Of a stretch of 64,000 bases of DNA, positions 23,595 through 36,400 are shown piece by piece. How positions within the stretch are numbered: position 1 is the first letter of the stretch; every line of letters starts with the position of its first letter. This DNA comes from Apoda limacodes (taxonomy: Eukaryota; Arthropoda; Insecta; Lepidoptera; Limacodidae). A program made the translations under genes and the position numbers. Location of the stretch: positions 18,617,521 through 18,681,520 of the forward strand of contig OX291544.1 in the NCBI GenBank assembly GCA_946406115.1, written 5' to 3'. The notes under the pieces were generated by a model, which was not told where the DNA came from, did no database searches, and was given only the letters and a program-made list of their open reading frames with translations.

Positions 23595-23990
23595 GGTTGT
23601 TTTAAGGGTTCCGTACCTACCTCAAAAGGAATAATCGGAACCCTTATAAGGGTTCACTTTGTTGTCCGTCCGTCTGTTCCTTTTTCTCAGGAACGCGTGG
23701 AGGTATCAAGCTTTAATTGATATCGAATACTCAGGTCTACTGTCCCTTGGAGCTGTGAAAAAAACAAAATTCTAAGCCAACGCAATCAAAAGATACAGCC
23801 GTTTATGCCGCAAATGTTTGAAACTCGCAAGGGAATCAAAACTTACATTTCCCGTGAATCTTGAAATTTGGTACGAAGCAACGTCTTACAGTACAGATAC
23901 AGGAAAAATTGCGAAAACCGTACATTCTTAGTTACATCATAGAAGATACATCAATAATATTTTTAATAATATACAACATAAAATAAGTTT
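23595..23990 (-). repeat. Dispersed lepidopteran repeat copy
   Basis: Landmarks: GGGTTCCGTACC, ATAAGGGTTCACTTTGTTGT, GTCCGTCCGTCTGTTCC, TTTCTCAGGAACGCG, ATCAAGCTTTAATTGAT and TAAGCCAACGCAATC. Same family as 16195-16512. Confidence 0.6.
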
Positions 23991-24404
23991 TTCATTTAAT
24001 TTCCTTTTTTTATCGGGATCGAAAGTCTAGCCATTCTGGTCGCCACCAAAAATTTTTGAATTGAAAAACAAACACTTGACTTTTTACATTTAACACAACA
24101 TTAAATCTCACCGGTTTTGGGATTTAAAAAATAATATAGACCTATCGTTAGCCTCTCATATTTTGGACTATACTAAGAACTTTTTAACTCTTACTGATAT
24201 TTTTTACTTAACCTCACCGTTTAATGCTAATTTAAATAAACCCGGTTAAGTGCGAGTCTGGCTTGCGTATACCAAGGGTTCCGTACAAACTTATTATACG
24301 TAGATAGTTCTTCCATCATGAGATCTAGTCTCAAAGGTTTATGCCTTAATTATCAGTTTTTTGGATTGTTTCCTATATTTGTAAATTGCTTCTTTTCTTC
24401 CAAG

Positions 24405-25560
24405 GAGACTTTCCATCGGGTGTACCGCAAGGGTCCTCGTTGGGTCCGCGTCTATTCGCAATCTTTACTAATTGCATCATTAGCTGTTATAGAAATTTAA
24501 AGCCTACTTCTTAACGCAGATGATATGAAAATATTAAGAAAGATTGAGTCCATAGATGACTGTGAAATGCTACAACAAGATCTTATTCGTTATGAGAACT
24601 ATTGCTCTTTAAATAAACTAGATTTAAATGTACTAAAATGCTATCATATTCCCTTCAAACGAAAAGTTAAAAGGATAAATTCTAAAATACACACTAAAGA
24701 ATCAATATCTAAAAAGTGCAGATGACATTTGTGATTTAGAGTTCATAGAAGATTCTAAGCTCCTCTGTGACAAGCATATTGAATTAATTGTTAAAAAAGT
24801 CTCAAAAGCACTAGGATTCAACATTAGAAGTTGCGTTAACTTCCACAGCATTAAAGTTATCAAGGTTCTTTATTGCTCTTACGTACGCAGTATCCTCGAG
24901 TCATCACAGGTATGGAATCCCCAATATCAGATCTTTATATAAAGAATAGAATGTGTACACAATAGGTTTCTACGACATTTACAATTAAAATTTTATAAAT
25001 ATAATGAAAATTACACCGAACGTTGAAGAGGTATCATTTTCTACCTGTAGAAATAAGAAGAAAATACTAAAATTATAATTTACTATAAGAATTTAATAAA
25101 TAACATAGCCGATATTGATTACCACGTCAACATTATTAACGTAAAAGTTGACTGTCCGTACTTGCTAGAAAACATATATATTTATGTACCAAACAAAGCC
25201 CGTAGAAAATCTCCCTGCTTGCCATTCCTTTCTATATCCAAAACAAATTATAGATTCAACTCGTATTGCTGCAGAGTACCTAATAAAGTTAATAAAATTA
25301 TTATTAACAAACACAATATTGACTGATTAAACACTAATTTGGTAGCAATCAAAAATACTTTAAATCAGCAATTTTTTGATTCCCAAATTCGCTAGCACTA
25401 TATTCCTCTATACAATATAATGTCTGTACCAGTATTAACATTCCCAAATGTCTTTTTTAGTTTTCTATTTTGTATTTAATTGCTTTTTCTTTAATATTTA
25501 AACTTTTTTTGTCATCGCCACCAAGTTACTATCACCACTTTTTATATATTTTTTTCAACT
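24405..25560 (+). mobile_element. LINE relic inserted in the repeat above
   Basis: Frames give a GVPQGSSLGPRLFAIF-like motif (about 24418-24465), ADDMKILRKIESIDDCEMLQ, YCSLNKLDLNVLKCYHIPF, FIEDSKLLCDKHIELIVKK and GFNIRSCVNF, then LYCSYVRSILESSQVWNPQY near 24860-24935. This is the C-terminal half of an insect LINE polymerase. It is heavily decayed after 25000. It starts inside the polymerase domain, so it is 5'-truncated. Confidence 0.7.
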
Positions 25561-25599
25561 ACTGGTGAAAACTAAAAATAGTTGGTATAATCTTTATAT

Positions 25600-25800
25600 A
25601 CTTATATATTTCTACTGTACGTGTGTATGTAACTGTACTCCTCCTAAACGGCTGGACCGATTTGAATGATTTTTTTTGTATGCGTTTTGTGGCGCCCTGG
25701 ATGGTTTAGATTCACAAATCAGCCCGGCAGATGGCGCCGCAGACGGTATCATGCAGGACAACGTCTGCCCGGTCGGCTAATTTAGAATAATATTCTAAAA
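25600..25800 (+). repeat. Short interspersed repeat, possibly Helitron-like
   Basis: Contains CTCCTAAACGGCTGGACCGAT near the start and ends CAACGTCTGCCCGGTCGGCTAA, boxes frequent in lepidopteran non-autonomous repeats. A CTAA-type end after a GC-rich hairpin-like stretch would fit a Helitron, but boundaries are unclear. Confidence 0.35.
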
Positions 25801-26204
25801 TGCATAACATATGTTTTCCAATTAAGTAAAAATAAATATAAATATCTTACTTCTTGCCAATTTTCGTCATTTAGGTCAACGGGAATTAACCCATAAATTT
25901 TATTTTTTTGAGAATGCCAAAATATGCGACAAAAATGGCCGAGTATTTTTGTTGCGTTGACTTAGAAGGTTGATTTTTTTACAGCTTAAAGGGTCCGTAG
26001 CCCTTAGTTTCTGATATTAATTTCAACTTGATCACTTTGCGCGTTACTGAGAATGAGAAGCTTGACAGACAGACGGATAACTAAGGGTTCCTATTTCATT
26101 TTGAGGTATGGAACCCTAAAAACGTGTTTTTCATACAAAAAAATTCATTTAAACGAAATTAATCGCGTGTTTTCACAAGTTCTTAAACACGAAATTTGTT
26201 TCGT

Positions 26205-26412
26205 GACCGTTTTTAAAAGTGGCCGTTTTTAGCAGAAATGCTAACTACAACTCACAGATATTATGTAGAAACTACATTAAACTTTCTAAAAATAGCTTAT
26301 GACCAGCTTTGTATTTGCGACATTTGGAATTTAGATATTCGTTTTCTACAAAGAGAAAATTAAGGATATCTAATGGCGGCGCTAGTTAGCTGCTATATGC
26401 GCCTTAACAGAG
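26205..26412. repeat. Half MITE
   Basis: Shares AAGTGGCCGTTTTTAGCAGAA, AGCTTATGACCAGC, TACAAAGAGAAAATTAAGG and GGCGGCGCTAGTTAGCTGCT with the fold-back elements at 1885-2180 and 5765-6102, but the matching left arm is not present. Confidence 0.5.
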
Positions 26413-26960
26413 CGAAGCACTCAAGCACCTCGTGGCCAAGGGTTGAAGTTCAGCCCTACATGCAGTGCTACCTCTGGTTCACCCTGAGGCTGGATATTAG
26501 CTTAGCCCTTTTGATTTGGTTTAAAAATGAGCTCAGAGAATTGTGGACGATCCCAATCTTAAGAGCGGTATCAAACCCTAACCTAAATATAAGAAGACTT
26601 TGCCTTCCTTTGTGTGTTCTACCGCTTGTATAATTATACGATACTATATTATATAACGCATTGTTTTCTTCTGAGAAATTGTTTGAAATGATGCCTGCGG
26701 TAAGTGTCCTAAGGTACAGAAATGTATGCTTCAAATGTTGGGCTTTTAAATAAGCTTAGAGTCGCTCAACGATCTATGCTTGACGTTTCTTTGAGCGATA
26801 AAATCACTATAGTTTGTATCTTACCGACATATAGGTAAAATAGTTAGCAAACTGAAGTGGCAATGGGCAGGCCACATCACTCGTCCAACCGATAGCTCTA
26901 GGGTAGGAGAGATACGTGAGTGGCGACCAAGTCAGATCCGCAGGAAGCTGATGAGCGCGG
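26400..26960 (+). mobile_element. Chimeric LINE debris: CR1/jockey-like piece joined to RTE piece
   Basis: 26400-26640 reads LNRAKHSSTSW, then frames matching RPHMEYCSHLW-type C-terminal residues, LRELWTIP and RRLCLPLCVLPL, resembling 12750-13010. From about 26735 it reads NVGLLNKLRVAQRSMLDVSL and later WQWAGHITRPTD-like residues, the C-terminal segment of RTE as at 8200 and 45150. The two families abut within 100 bp. Confidence 0.6.
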
Positions 26961-27387
26961 GTGCCTTGAGACCGTCTGTTGTGAAGACATATGGTTCTAT
27001 AGAATAAGAATTAGGTAGTGCAAATATCAGAAAAAAAATATAAACTGCTCTTGTTTAAAACAACTTTCGGTGAAAGTATTTAGGAGGCTCTATTATCGTG
27101 ATATTTTTTCTCAGATTTATAAAACACGTTGGTGGTATATGAAAATAAATTATAATTTTTAAATGCGGAGTTATAGTATAGCTCGCACCGGGCACTAGAT
27201 ACAAGAATCTCGTTTTCGTTGCTTTCCTCTATCGTAAAAATTTGCAATACGGTACTTGCAGTAAGTGTGTGTGAGTAAGTTTAACAAAAAAGAATAAAAA
27301 CTGGGCAAGTATGAGACGGGCTCGAGCATGATAAATTATAAGGGGCTATCTATCGCCGTCACTTCATAATTAATAATTTGTCTTCCC

Positions 27388-27600
27388 AAGCACATTTTAA
27401 AAATGTGCTTCATAGAAATAGTTAACTACTTAGTCATAATATACCCATAGAATAAGGCCGTAAAGTTACAATGTCTGAGTTCGAAACGTTCTGAGAATAA
27501 CTTAAGACTAGTATATAATAATAAATATAATATAATAATAAATTCTTACTAGTTTAACAATTACTATGAAGCACATTTTTAAAATATGCTTTGTTTCATA
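27388..27600. repeat. Small inverted-repeat element
   Basis: AAGCACATTTTAAAAATGTGC with flanking TTCATAG near 27391 is mirrored near 27568 (CTATGAAGCACATTTTTAAA). Each terminus is itself a palindrome. An AT-rich centre separates them. Likely a small MITE. Confidence 0.45.
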
Positions 27601-28540
27601 CACAGTAGGTAATTAAAAAAATAACAAGTAGCGGGGCGCTGGTTATCCGCTATTAGCCCCGTAAGTCAAACAGATACAGATACATTGGTTTATTGTAAAA
27701 GATGTTCAAAGACAACGTCGGCTTTGATCAGTCATTGGGTGTATGATCGCTAAGCTGCAAACTTTTTGTAATTGTTTTTGTTTGTACATTATATAATGGT
27801 GGTACGGAACCCACGGCGCGCGAATTCGACTCGCACTTGACAGATTTTTTTATTTGTATATCATGTAACTTGCAAACATTGTGCAAATAGGTAAAACTCG
27901 TTCATATATGCCCAATGTCTTTAGATTGTCGTATTTGTATATGCCATATAAACTTGGCTGATTGCCAAACAAGGAAAAAATCAAGTGAAAATATTAATTT
28001 TAATAATTACTTTTAGCTAGTAAAACACATGATTGTCTTCTGTAAATGAAAGGTTTTCAAAAATCATAGTTGCTTTAGTACCATCAATATCTGCGATTAC
28101 ACAAAAATTCCTTCTTTTGATATGGCGTACCTATGACACGTAGTTCCTAAGAATGTTAAAATTATTGAAAATGCTGCATTGATTTCATCAGTTTATTGTA
28201 AACAGCACTAACAGACATTTAAATATTATATAAGTATTTAGTACAATCGTAAACAAAAATAATTATTATATGAATTTTGCCAGGCTTAATTTGTACCCTT
28301 TGGGTCTTCTGATGGTCTTGGATTAGGCGGTTATCAATAATGAAAACTTGTCGCGTTACCGTAAAGTTCGCACGGCAGAGAATCGGTCTAAAGTTTAGAA
28401 ACTTTCGTTTTCGAAACTTGGTTTTTTTTTTTAATTTTCCACAATTTTCATTATTTTTTTAACTCCTTTTTATTTTTATTCTTTATCATTATTTATTTCG
28501 ATTGTCAGTTGTCAAACTACGACAATGATATAGCCCTGTA

Positions 28541-28850
28541 TAGTTAGACAACTGTCATCCAAAATAAAGACCTTGATGAGATCTGTCATTTCTATAGAGA
28601 ACTGTTAGTTTACCATCAATAGTAATGGAGATGTAGCCTTTTCTAGTTTGACAGCTATCATCCGGAATAAAGATCTTGATAAGATCTATCATGTCTGTAA
28701 GGAAACTGCTAGCCTCTGATCAATAGTTACGAAGATATAGGCCTTTCTAGTTTGATAGCTGTCATCCAAAATAAGAGCTTGACATCGATCATTTTTCTAA
28801 TTTGACAGGTTCCATTCGCAATATTTAAAAAAAAAAAAAAAAAAAAAGTA
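28541..28850. repeat. Diverged tandem repeat, unit about 104 bp, three copies
   Basis: The unit start TAGTTxGAcAgCTxTCATCC recurs at 28541, 28644 and 28748. Units share AATAAAGA.CTTGATGAGATCT.TCAT and AGATGTAGCC/AGATATAGGCC. The third is truncated and followed by a poly(A)/poly(T)-like run near 28830-28850. Confidence 0.7.
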
Positions 28851-29574
28851 AGGGACTATAAACGCTCGAGATTCAAATCCACTGACTAACTTGTCAACTA
28901 ACCGTTGGTCGGTGGAGACAACGATATTTTCGGCGTAAATCTTGTGCGATCGTACGGAACACCTTTTTTTTTGTAAATTTGCACTCGATTGTACTATAAA
29001 TTATTTGAACGGTGCCGTGATAGTTTCATAATTTGTAAACAGCACCAGTAGTGCAGCTGGAAGTGGTGATAACGATAAACAATCTTATTTAGGGTACCAT
29101 TTTCGTGATTTGAGGGCTCCCTCCACGCAACATTGTTGATGCAATTTGTAAATAAATTTAAAAAAAACGCAAAAAACATTGTATCTAATTTTATCTCTAT
29201 TGCTCACCTAAACCCAAAATACTTCTAATTGGCATTTTTCTTATAGCCTCAACACTTGTCACGCAGGACTAGAGTGGTTGCTGCTGCTGTTGCGGTGTGT
29301 CAAGCTGCTGGTTAACCCCCTGGTTAAAATTCTCATTCTACGGAACCCTAACTTGTCCGGCACGCACTTGGCCGAGTGTTAAAGGGAGTGACAGAGAACT
29401 GTTAGTTGTGACAATTTGGCATAACAAATATCCAATTTAGTAAATTGATTTTTCGTCATGTTTTTGTTCAGTACTACTGTCAGTGTTAATTTCCAAAATA
29501 ATCGATATATTCATCATACTTTATTATTCACTAGTTAGCTGTATGAACATATGTATTATGAACATATACGTAAT

Positions 29575-29876
29575 AGGTGCGTTCTATTGACGGTATTGAG
29601 AGCTATGACATCTCATAGGCATTTAATTCGTTCTGTTCACCAAATGTTAACGAACAATTTGGGCCGTTCACTATTTGACAGCGCATTCACTACTCTATCT
29701 CCCGAGCATGTGCAGCCAATGCGTTGAATGCGGTCGCAGCCCATGCGTTGAACGCGGTCCGGATGTGAAGTCATAGCGCTGAATGCGGTTTTCGGTCAAC
29801 AGAACGATCGAACGTGCACATAGACAGCATTGAGCGCATTCAATCCGTATAATGCTTGTCAACAAAACGCCCCTTT
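29575..29876. repeat. Larger relative of the 688-841 MITE
   Basis: Ends GGTGCGTTCTATTGACGG and TTGTCAACAAAACGCCCC are inverted copies of each other. The interior repeats ATGCGTTGAATGCGGTC several times (near 29719-29760 and 29780). No TTAA flanks are evident here. Confidence 0.5.
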
Positions 29877-30415
29877 TATAAGTTCTTACTAGTACACTTG
29901 CTACAACTAAATCAAATTAACGATCAAACTAAATTAAAAGAAATGTCTGACATTTAGAATTTATATTAAAGATAGCGCTATATAATTGCTACCTACAGCC
30001 AACGCGTATATCTTGAGAAAAATAAAAAAAAACGTTAAAAAACTATCGATGTCATTAAAAACTATTTTGTGTTAATCGAGATATAGTTATTGCCTATCAA
30101 TAATTTTCAGAAGGATTGCAAAAAAGCCTTTCGATTGAAGATCTAACCAAAAAAACGTGCACGAAAAGAGGTATTTTGAAAAAGAATATTACAATTTCTT
30201 AAGGTTTTTTTTGAGAATTTTAAGATTACAATGTCCAAAGAAACTTAAATCAGCATGGGGGGCTCTAAATTTACCTTTACAACGGCAATTATCAGGTACT
30301 AAACAATGAAGCTTTGCTTGAACAGGATTTTTTATGGCGGTTGAACCTAATAAAATAATAATTTTGTTACTGGCGTAAAATTCTTATGATCCATAAAATT
30401 AACAAATAACAGAAA
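29877..30415. other. 3' flank of the ZAD zinc-finger gene
   Basis: AT-rich; would include the 3' untranslated region on the minus strand just below 30416. No convincing minus-strand AATAAA was pinned down. Confidence 0.35.
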
Positions 30416-33400
30416 TTAAACGTTTATATCATTTGGTATTGGTCTATTCTCTAAAACTTTCATGGCTTGTTCAAACGCTTGGGCGGCTTGTGGGCCCTCC
30501 GTAGCAAAAGGGTTAGGATCTTCACCTTCTCTTACAATGCCGTGCGCTCGAAGCATCAACTCTTTCATAAGTGCCCGTTCTCTTTGCAAAACTTCCTCGT
30601 TCATAACATACACTGCCCTTCGCTTGAGAAAAATGCCATGTTTCTTGAAACAATGCCGGTTGAAATCATGTTTGTAGCTGTAGGGTTGAGAACAAAGCTG
30701 AAATCATAAAAGGTTTTTTTTATACCACTGGCAAACAAGCTTACGGTCTGCCTAATATTAAGCTAACACAGCAGCCTACGGACGCTTGCGGACACTCGTG
30801 CGTTGCCAAACCTTCAAAAATCTAATAACTTCTTTCATGAAAAACCTCATACAGGTCTACAGGTCCATATAGAAAACATTGGCAGGGTGTTCATTCTATA
30901 ACCCAAGTGTTCCAACCCATAACCTTACATAATACTTTGTAAGAACCGGTTGAAGTTTATACACTAAAGTCGGCTCAATAAGTCTTGAGAAAAAGAACGG
31001 TGCATTTTGGCATAAATTGTAAAATTAATTTGTAAAATTGTAAACAAATTGTAAAATTTTTTTTCGTCCGCCATTACTAGGAGTTCCAACGAACATAAAC
31101 TCAGTGTTAATTGCAACATAGTAAGTATCTTATTTTTGGTCGGCAAATGTGCAGAAAACAAAACTTCACTTAAGGTTGCATACCGTACTCTAAAATATAG
31201 TATTGTTCTCTATTTCATGTAGAGGTATATATATCTATAACACTAATAGAGTACCTACGCTAAAATACTCTGTTTACGTAAACTATGACTTTTCACTATT
31301 GAAAAGGTTGTAACACGTTGTTAATAATTACATGGTACCTTGCTTGTCAAGACCGAACTAAGAAAATCGACGTAATTAACTTAAGCTGTTTATTTACTAA
31401 ACAATTTTGCATTATGATCCTAAAAACGATGTACAAATAGTCACTTTTCAAGCAATTGTGTTGCAAATATATTTACACTACTCATGATCTGAAAGAACCT
31501 GTATGCATAGTCAAAAATAGGGTTGAAAGTACGTGTTTGCAGAGATTATTACTTTCTTGCCCGTTTAGAGGGAAGAAAGTAATTTTTTTTTTTTTAACTA
31601 CTCTCTACTGTTGTTGGCCGCAGATGGCCTTTACAACTACACGCGGACTAACTTTTGCTGCGGTGCTGCTTGCACTCATCAGCAAAAAGTTGGGGCGGTT
31701 TGCGCAAGGGTGTTGTAACATATCGTTTTATGTTACTTTGAAAATAGACATGAAAGTAAATATGGTGAACTGAATTTATGTGCAATATTTAGAAACTTGA
31801 GTTATTTTTTTAAGTGAATAGGTGCTTACATCTGTGTTATGCTTACACAGTTAATTTCGTCTACGATGACAGGAATCTTTTAACAAGTTTAACTATAGAA
31901 AGTCACGTACTCGAACTGTATTTTGTTTTTATCTCTAAAAGATATACAAATACGGTGTAGTTTCAGTTTGTCACATAATTTGTATTAACAAAGGATACAG
32001 ATTGGGATGTTGAATAACCAGTTTTATTAGACCCATGAACCGCGTAAATGCATAAAAAAAAACTCCAGAGCCGATAGCTGGTATAGAGGATTTCCAGGAA
32101 GCGTTTGAGGGAACGAAGTTGCTGCAGTCTGCGAGAGAGTTCTCTAGAATACAGTCGTAGAGTTTCATTTTTTTTTATACAATACAGTCACCTAGCAGGA
32201 GTGTCGGCGATTGATCGTGATAATTGAATTTATATAAAGGAGTCAGCCAAAGAGTGCATTAAAGTGTAGTCGTGGTGAAGTCAACGAGAAACAGTGTTTT
32301 TAGTTACAAGTGATATATCAATTTACTTTTAATTTAGCATTTAATTCAATTTAATTTAATTAATTTAAAATTTAACTTTACAATTGTGCACTTTAACAAG
32401 TAAAATTTTGATGGTTGGAGCTCTTCATACAATTGGTAAACAGTATCAATTTTTTTTAATTGTTATCATATATTTCTTCTTTTAACTTTTAGATTTTTAT
32501 TTAATTCACTTATTTCTTACTATATAACTTAGTTTAATAGGATGTATGTATTAAAGACGAATGCATGCAATATGTATGTCTAAAGGAATTTTCATTAGCG
32601 TATGTCCGGGAACGACGGGTCTAATTAATAAACATATATATGTATATGTATATATATATTCATTCTAATATATTCAGCTAATATATTCATTCAGATGCAG
32701 ATATAACATGAGACGAGAGGTGGTCCTATTTCGACTTCCTGCATTTTGTCTGTATTTTTCTCTTATTTCTCAACTGGTTTTATAAATTAGGAGCTTTAGG
32801 CCTGAAACGAATCTTAAAGTTTCAGGTAGGGTTTTCTTTCCTTTTTATACAGTTTGGAGAAGTGAATTTCGACAGTGTTTGCTACATCAGACAACGACTG
32901 CAATATTTTTGATTTATCAATTAGTTGGAGTAGGGGCGAGCTTTTAAAATCGAATTTATTTACAAAAGTGTTTTATTATAATATTCATGGCTGAAAAAAA
33001 ATCTAAGTATCAGAACATATTCTCTATCATTCAAAATCTCATTAGAAATTCCGATACCCAATACATCACTTAAATCTGGAACTTTAAACAAATATAAGAT
33101 AAGAGAAAACCAGAGATACAATCTTCCTCCTGAAAATTAAGAATATCTAAGCAACCTGATTTAACCTGATTCCTGAAATATTTAATATAAGTTTCAAACC
33201 ATCTAACCAGATTTCCAGATCATCTCACAGGTATCACACTGAGACTCAGACATAGATTGTTCAATCTCCCCCTAAAACAACCTATTACACAATCATACTT
33301 CTCTCCTAAAGTCTGCAGACATCCTAGGCCTCTAAGTCATACTAGACTCCTAAGACATAGAATATCTTAATATCAATGTTGAAAAGCTAATTTCAAACAT

Positions 33401-36400
33401 TTTTTGTATTAACCTAGTCTAACATCTGTTCGTGACGAGCATTTCCAATTCTATAGCCACGTAGGAAACAATTATATGAAGCCTAGCATAAACTGGATTC
33501 CAACACGCTGACGAGGTCAAAGGCTTCCTCCAAGAGTCTCCCAGAACCGTCATACATCATTTCCCGAAGCTATAAACTCGAAAATGACGTTGAGCATAGT
33601 TAGGTGATGAAGCTATGTTGTGAAGTAATTTCTAATATGCTTGGACATTAGAATAAGTTCCGCCCCTGATCTACCTAGTTCCCTAGGGACGCCGACAGAT
33701 ACTAGGGGTGGTTTGAGTCCCTAAATGTATGTATTTAAAAAAAAATATTTTTAAAAGTTAAATTGAGATATTAAAATTACTTCTCAATTCTAGAAGTAAT
33801 CAGTTATGATAAGAAACTTGTAATCACTCATCGTTAAATTTTTTTGTGTTTCTAGGGTGATGTGAGTTATATGGATAAATTTCTATTCGTTACTTCATGA
33901 AATTCAGTGACGACTAAATTTAGAAGTCACGACTTCGAAGAATAGTTAGGTATAAAAATACTTATAGATTTTATGGTCTCTCGGCGATAATGTATTTACT
34001 AATAAACACATTTTTATATAGTTGTTGAGCTCTTGACAGGATAATTAAGTTTTTAAATATTTTCATGTAGTATTAAGCTTTTCAAACATTTCGTTTGAAA
34101 ATCACTTAATGAAGCTTCAAATTAAATGCTTAAGTTGTTGTTATCACCCAGTTGAAACAATACACATCAAACAAAATAACATAACAAATTTACACACATT
34201 CAATCAATCACAAAACACTTTTGTAAATAAATTCGATTTTAAAAGCTCGCCCCTACTCCAACTAATTGATAAATCAAAAATATTGCAGTCGTTGTCTGAT
34301 GTAGCAAACACTGTCGAAATTCACTTCTCCAAACTGTATAAAAAGGAAAGAAAACCCTACCTGAAACTTTAAGATTCGTTTCAGGCCTAAAGCTCCTAAT
34401 TTATAAAACCAGTTGAGAAATAAGAGAAAAATACAGACAAAATGCAGGAAGTCGAAAGAGGACCACCTCTCGTCTCATGTTATATCTGCATCTGAATGAA
34501 TATATTAGCTATATAATGAATATATAGTTGAGAAGTAATTTTAATATCTTAATTTAACTTTTAAAAATATTTTGTATCTGTCGGCGTCCCTAGGGAACTA
34601 GGTAGATCAGGGGCGGAACTTATTCTAATGTCCGAACATATTAGAAATTACTTCACAACATAGCTTCATCACCTAACTATGCTCAACGTCATTTTCGAGT
34701 TTATAGCTTCGGGAAATGATGTATGACGGTTCTGGGAGACTCTTGGAGGAAGCCTTTGACCTCGTCAGCGTGTTGGAATCCAGTTTATGCTAGGCTTCAT
34801 ATAATTGTTTCCTACGTGGCTATAGAATTGGAAATGCTCGTCACGAACAGATGTTAGACTAGGTTAATACAAAAAATGTTTGAAATTAGCTTTTCAACAT
34901 TGATATTAAGATATTCTATGTCTTAGGAGTCTAGTATGACTTAGAGGCCTAGGATGTCTGCAGACTTTAGGAGAGAAGTATGATTGTGTAATAGGTTGTT
35001 TTAGGGGGAGATTGAACAATCTATGTCTGAGTCTCAGTGTGATACCTGTGAGATGATCTGGAAATCTGGTTAGATGGTTTGAAACTTATATTAAATATTT
35101 CAGGAATTAGGTTAAATCAGGTTGCTTAGATATTCTTAATTTTCAGGAGGAAGATTGTATCTCTGGTTTTCTCTTATCTTATATTTGTTTAAAGTTCCAG
35201 ATTTAAGTGATGTATTGGGTATCGGATTTTCTAATGAGATTTTGAATGATAGAGAATATGTTCTGATACTTAGATTTGTTTTCAGCCATGAATATTATAA
35301 TAAAATAGTGTCTTCATTTATTATTTTGTAATATCTGTTGTTTGAGTTGCTGTCTTTAAATGTTCAACGGGAGTCGACAAAGGGATGCAGACGTCATGTA
35401 CCTATGGGACTGGAGATCCTTCAGGACTATAATGCTGAAATTCATAAAAACTGAGTATAATTAATTACTATTTGAACTTTTCACTTGTATGGCATTACTT
35501 TAATTCTATTTTGTCAAATAATTATATCGTAAGAAATTGTTTATTCTAATTTACATTAATTAAATAATTGGGTATTTACTAGTACCTAAGTAATGCCTGA
35601 TTTCAGTGAAGTTCTAAAATACGAGAACTAAACACGAACTCACTAAAAATTGATTTTGGCTATTGGTTTTCTTATGAGAAAAGTTCAATTAATTTAGCAT
35701 ACTATTTCAATTACTTATGTACTTCAATGTTCACTTATTTCAATGTGCCTTAATCTAGCGTTTTCAGCGTCCCTTTTGTTTATGGCTTTTAACTGGCCCA
35801 TCATAACTCGCTTATAGTTAAAAATTAGTTTACCCCAAACACTCAAATTATATTTTTTGTTTTTTTTCTTATTTTTATGAGTGCGTTATTTTTCTGTTAC
35901 GTAGTAAATAGAGTCAATGGACAGCCTGTATGTGTAGAGATCTTAAATAGATTGCGGTTTTTCTATTAAAAAACCTCGAGGAGAGGGCAACAGATATGAT
36001 TGGTCAAATTATCATAATTTATTTGGTGATTACAAAAAAGCAGAATTAATTATATCTGTTTGGAGATAAGGATAAAGGGTCCAATGAATTAAAAATGCTT
36101 CTTAACTTTTAACTTGATATTTGTAATTTTATTTGTTGATTTAGAATTTCATATTTTTTTTTCATTTTTTTTTTTTTAAAACTAAGATTCAAAAATTTAT
36201 ATTATTAATTATTATGAATCCAATATATACACACTTTTATTTTCAAATTCCAGGACACGACACACACACACACGACAAGCGGGAACCTACGAGCATATTC
36301 CAGTTTCGCATTGGTGAGCCTAGACGGATTAAAATCGTAGCTAAGGTACATCTATTTCATAACAAATTTTATAACTTCAAAGGTTTAATAGAAATTATAT

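Larger units (their letters stand above)
24235..26120 (-). repeat. Dispersed repeat split by a LINE insertion
   Basis: The left half 24235-24404 (AGTGCGAGTCTGGCTTGCG, GGGTTCCGTACAAACTTATT ... TCCTATATTTGTAAATTGCT) and the right half from about 25845 to 26120 (CTTCTTGCCAATTTTCG ... GTCAACGGGAATTAACCC ... GACAGACAGACGGATAAC ... GGAACCCTAAAAACG) together equal the uninterrupted copy at 18950-19340. The insertion point falls at a CTTCTT(G)CC site present on both sides. Confidence 0.65.

Noticed and set aside
34109..34372. A real 87-codon gene
   Set aside because: Two thirds of it lie in the inverted repeat P', it spans the repeat edge, and no domain is recognisable.
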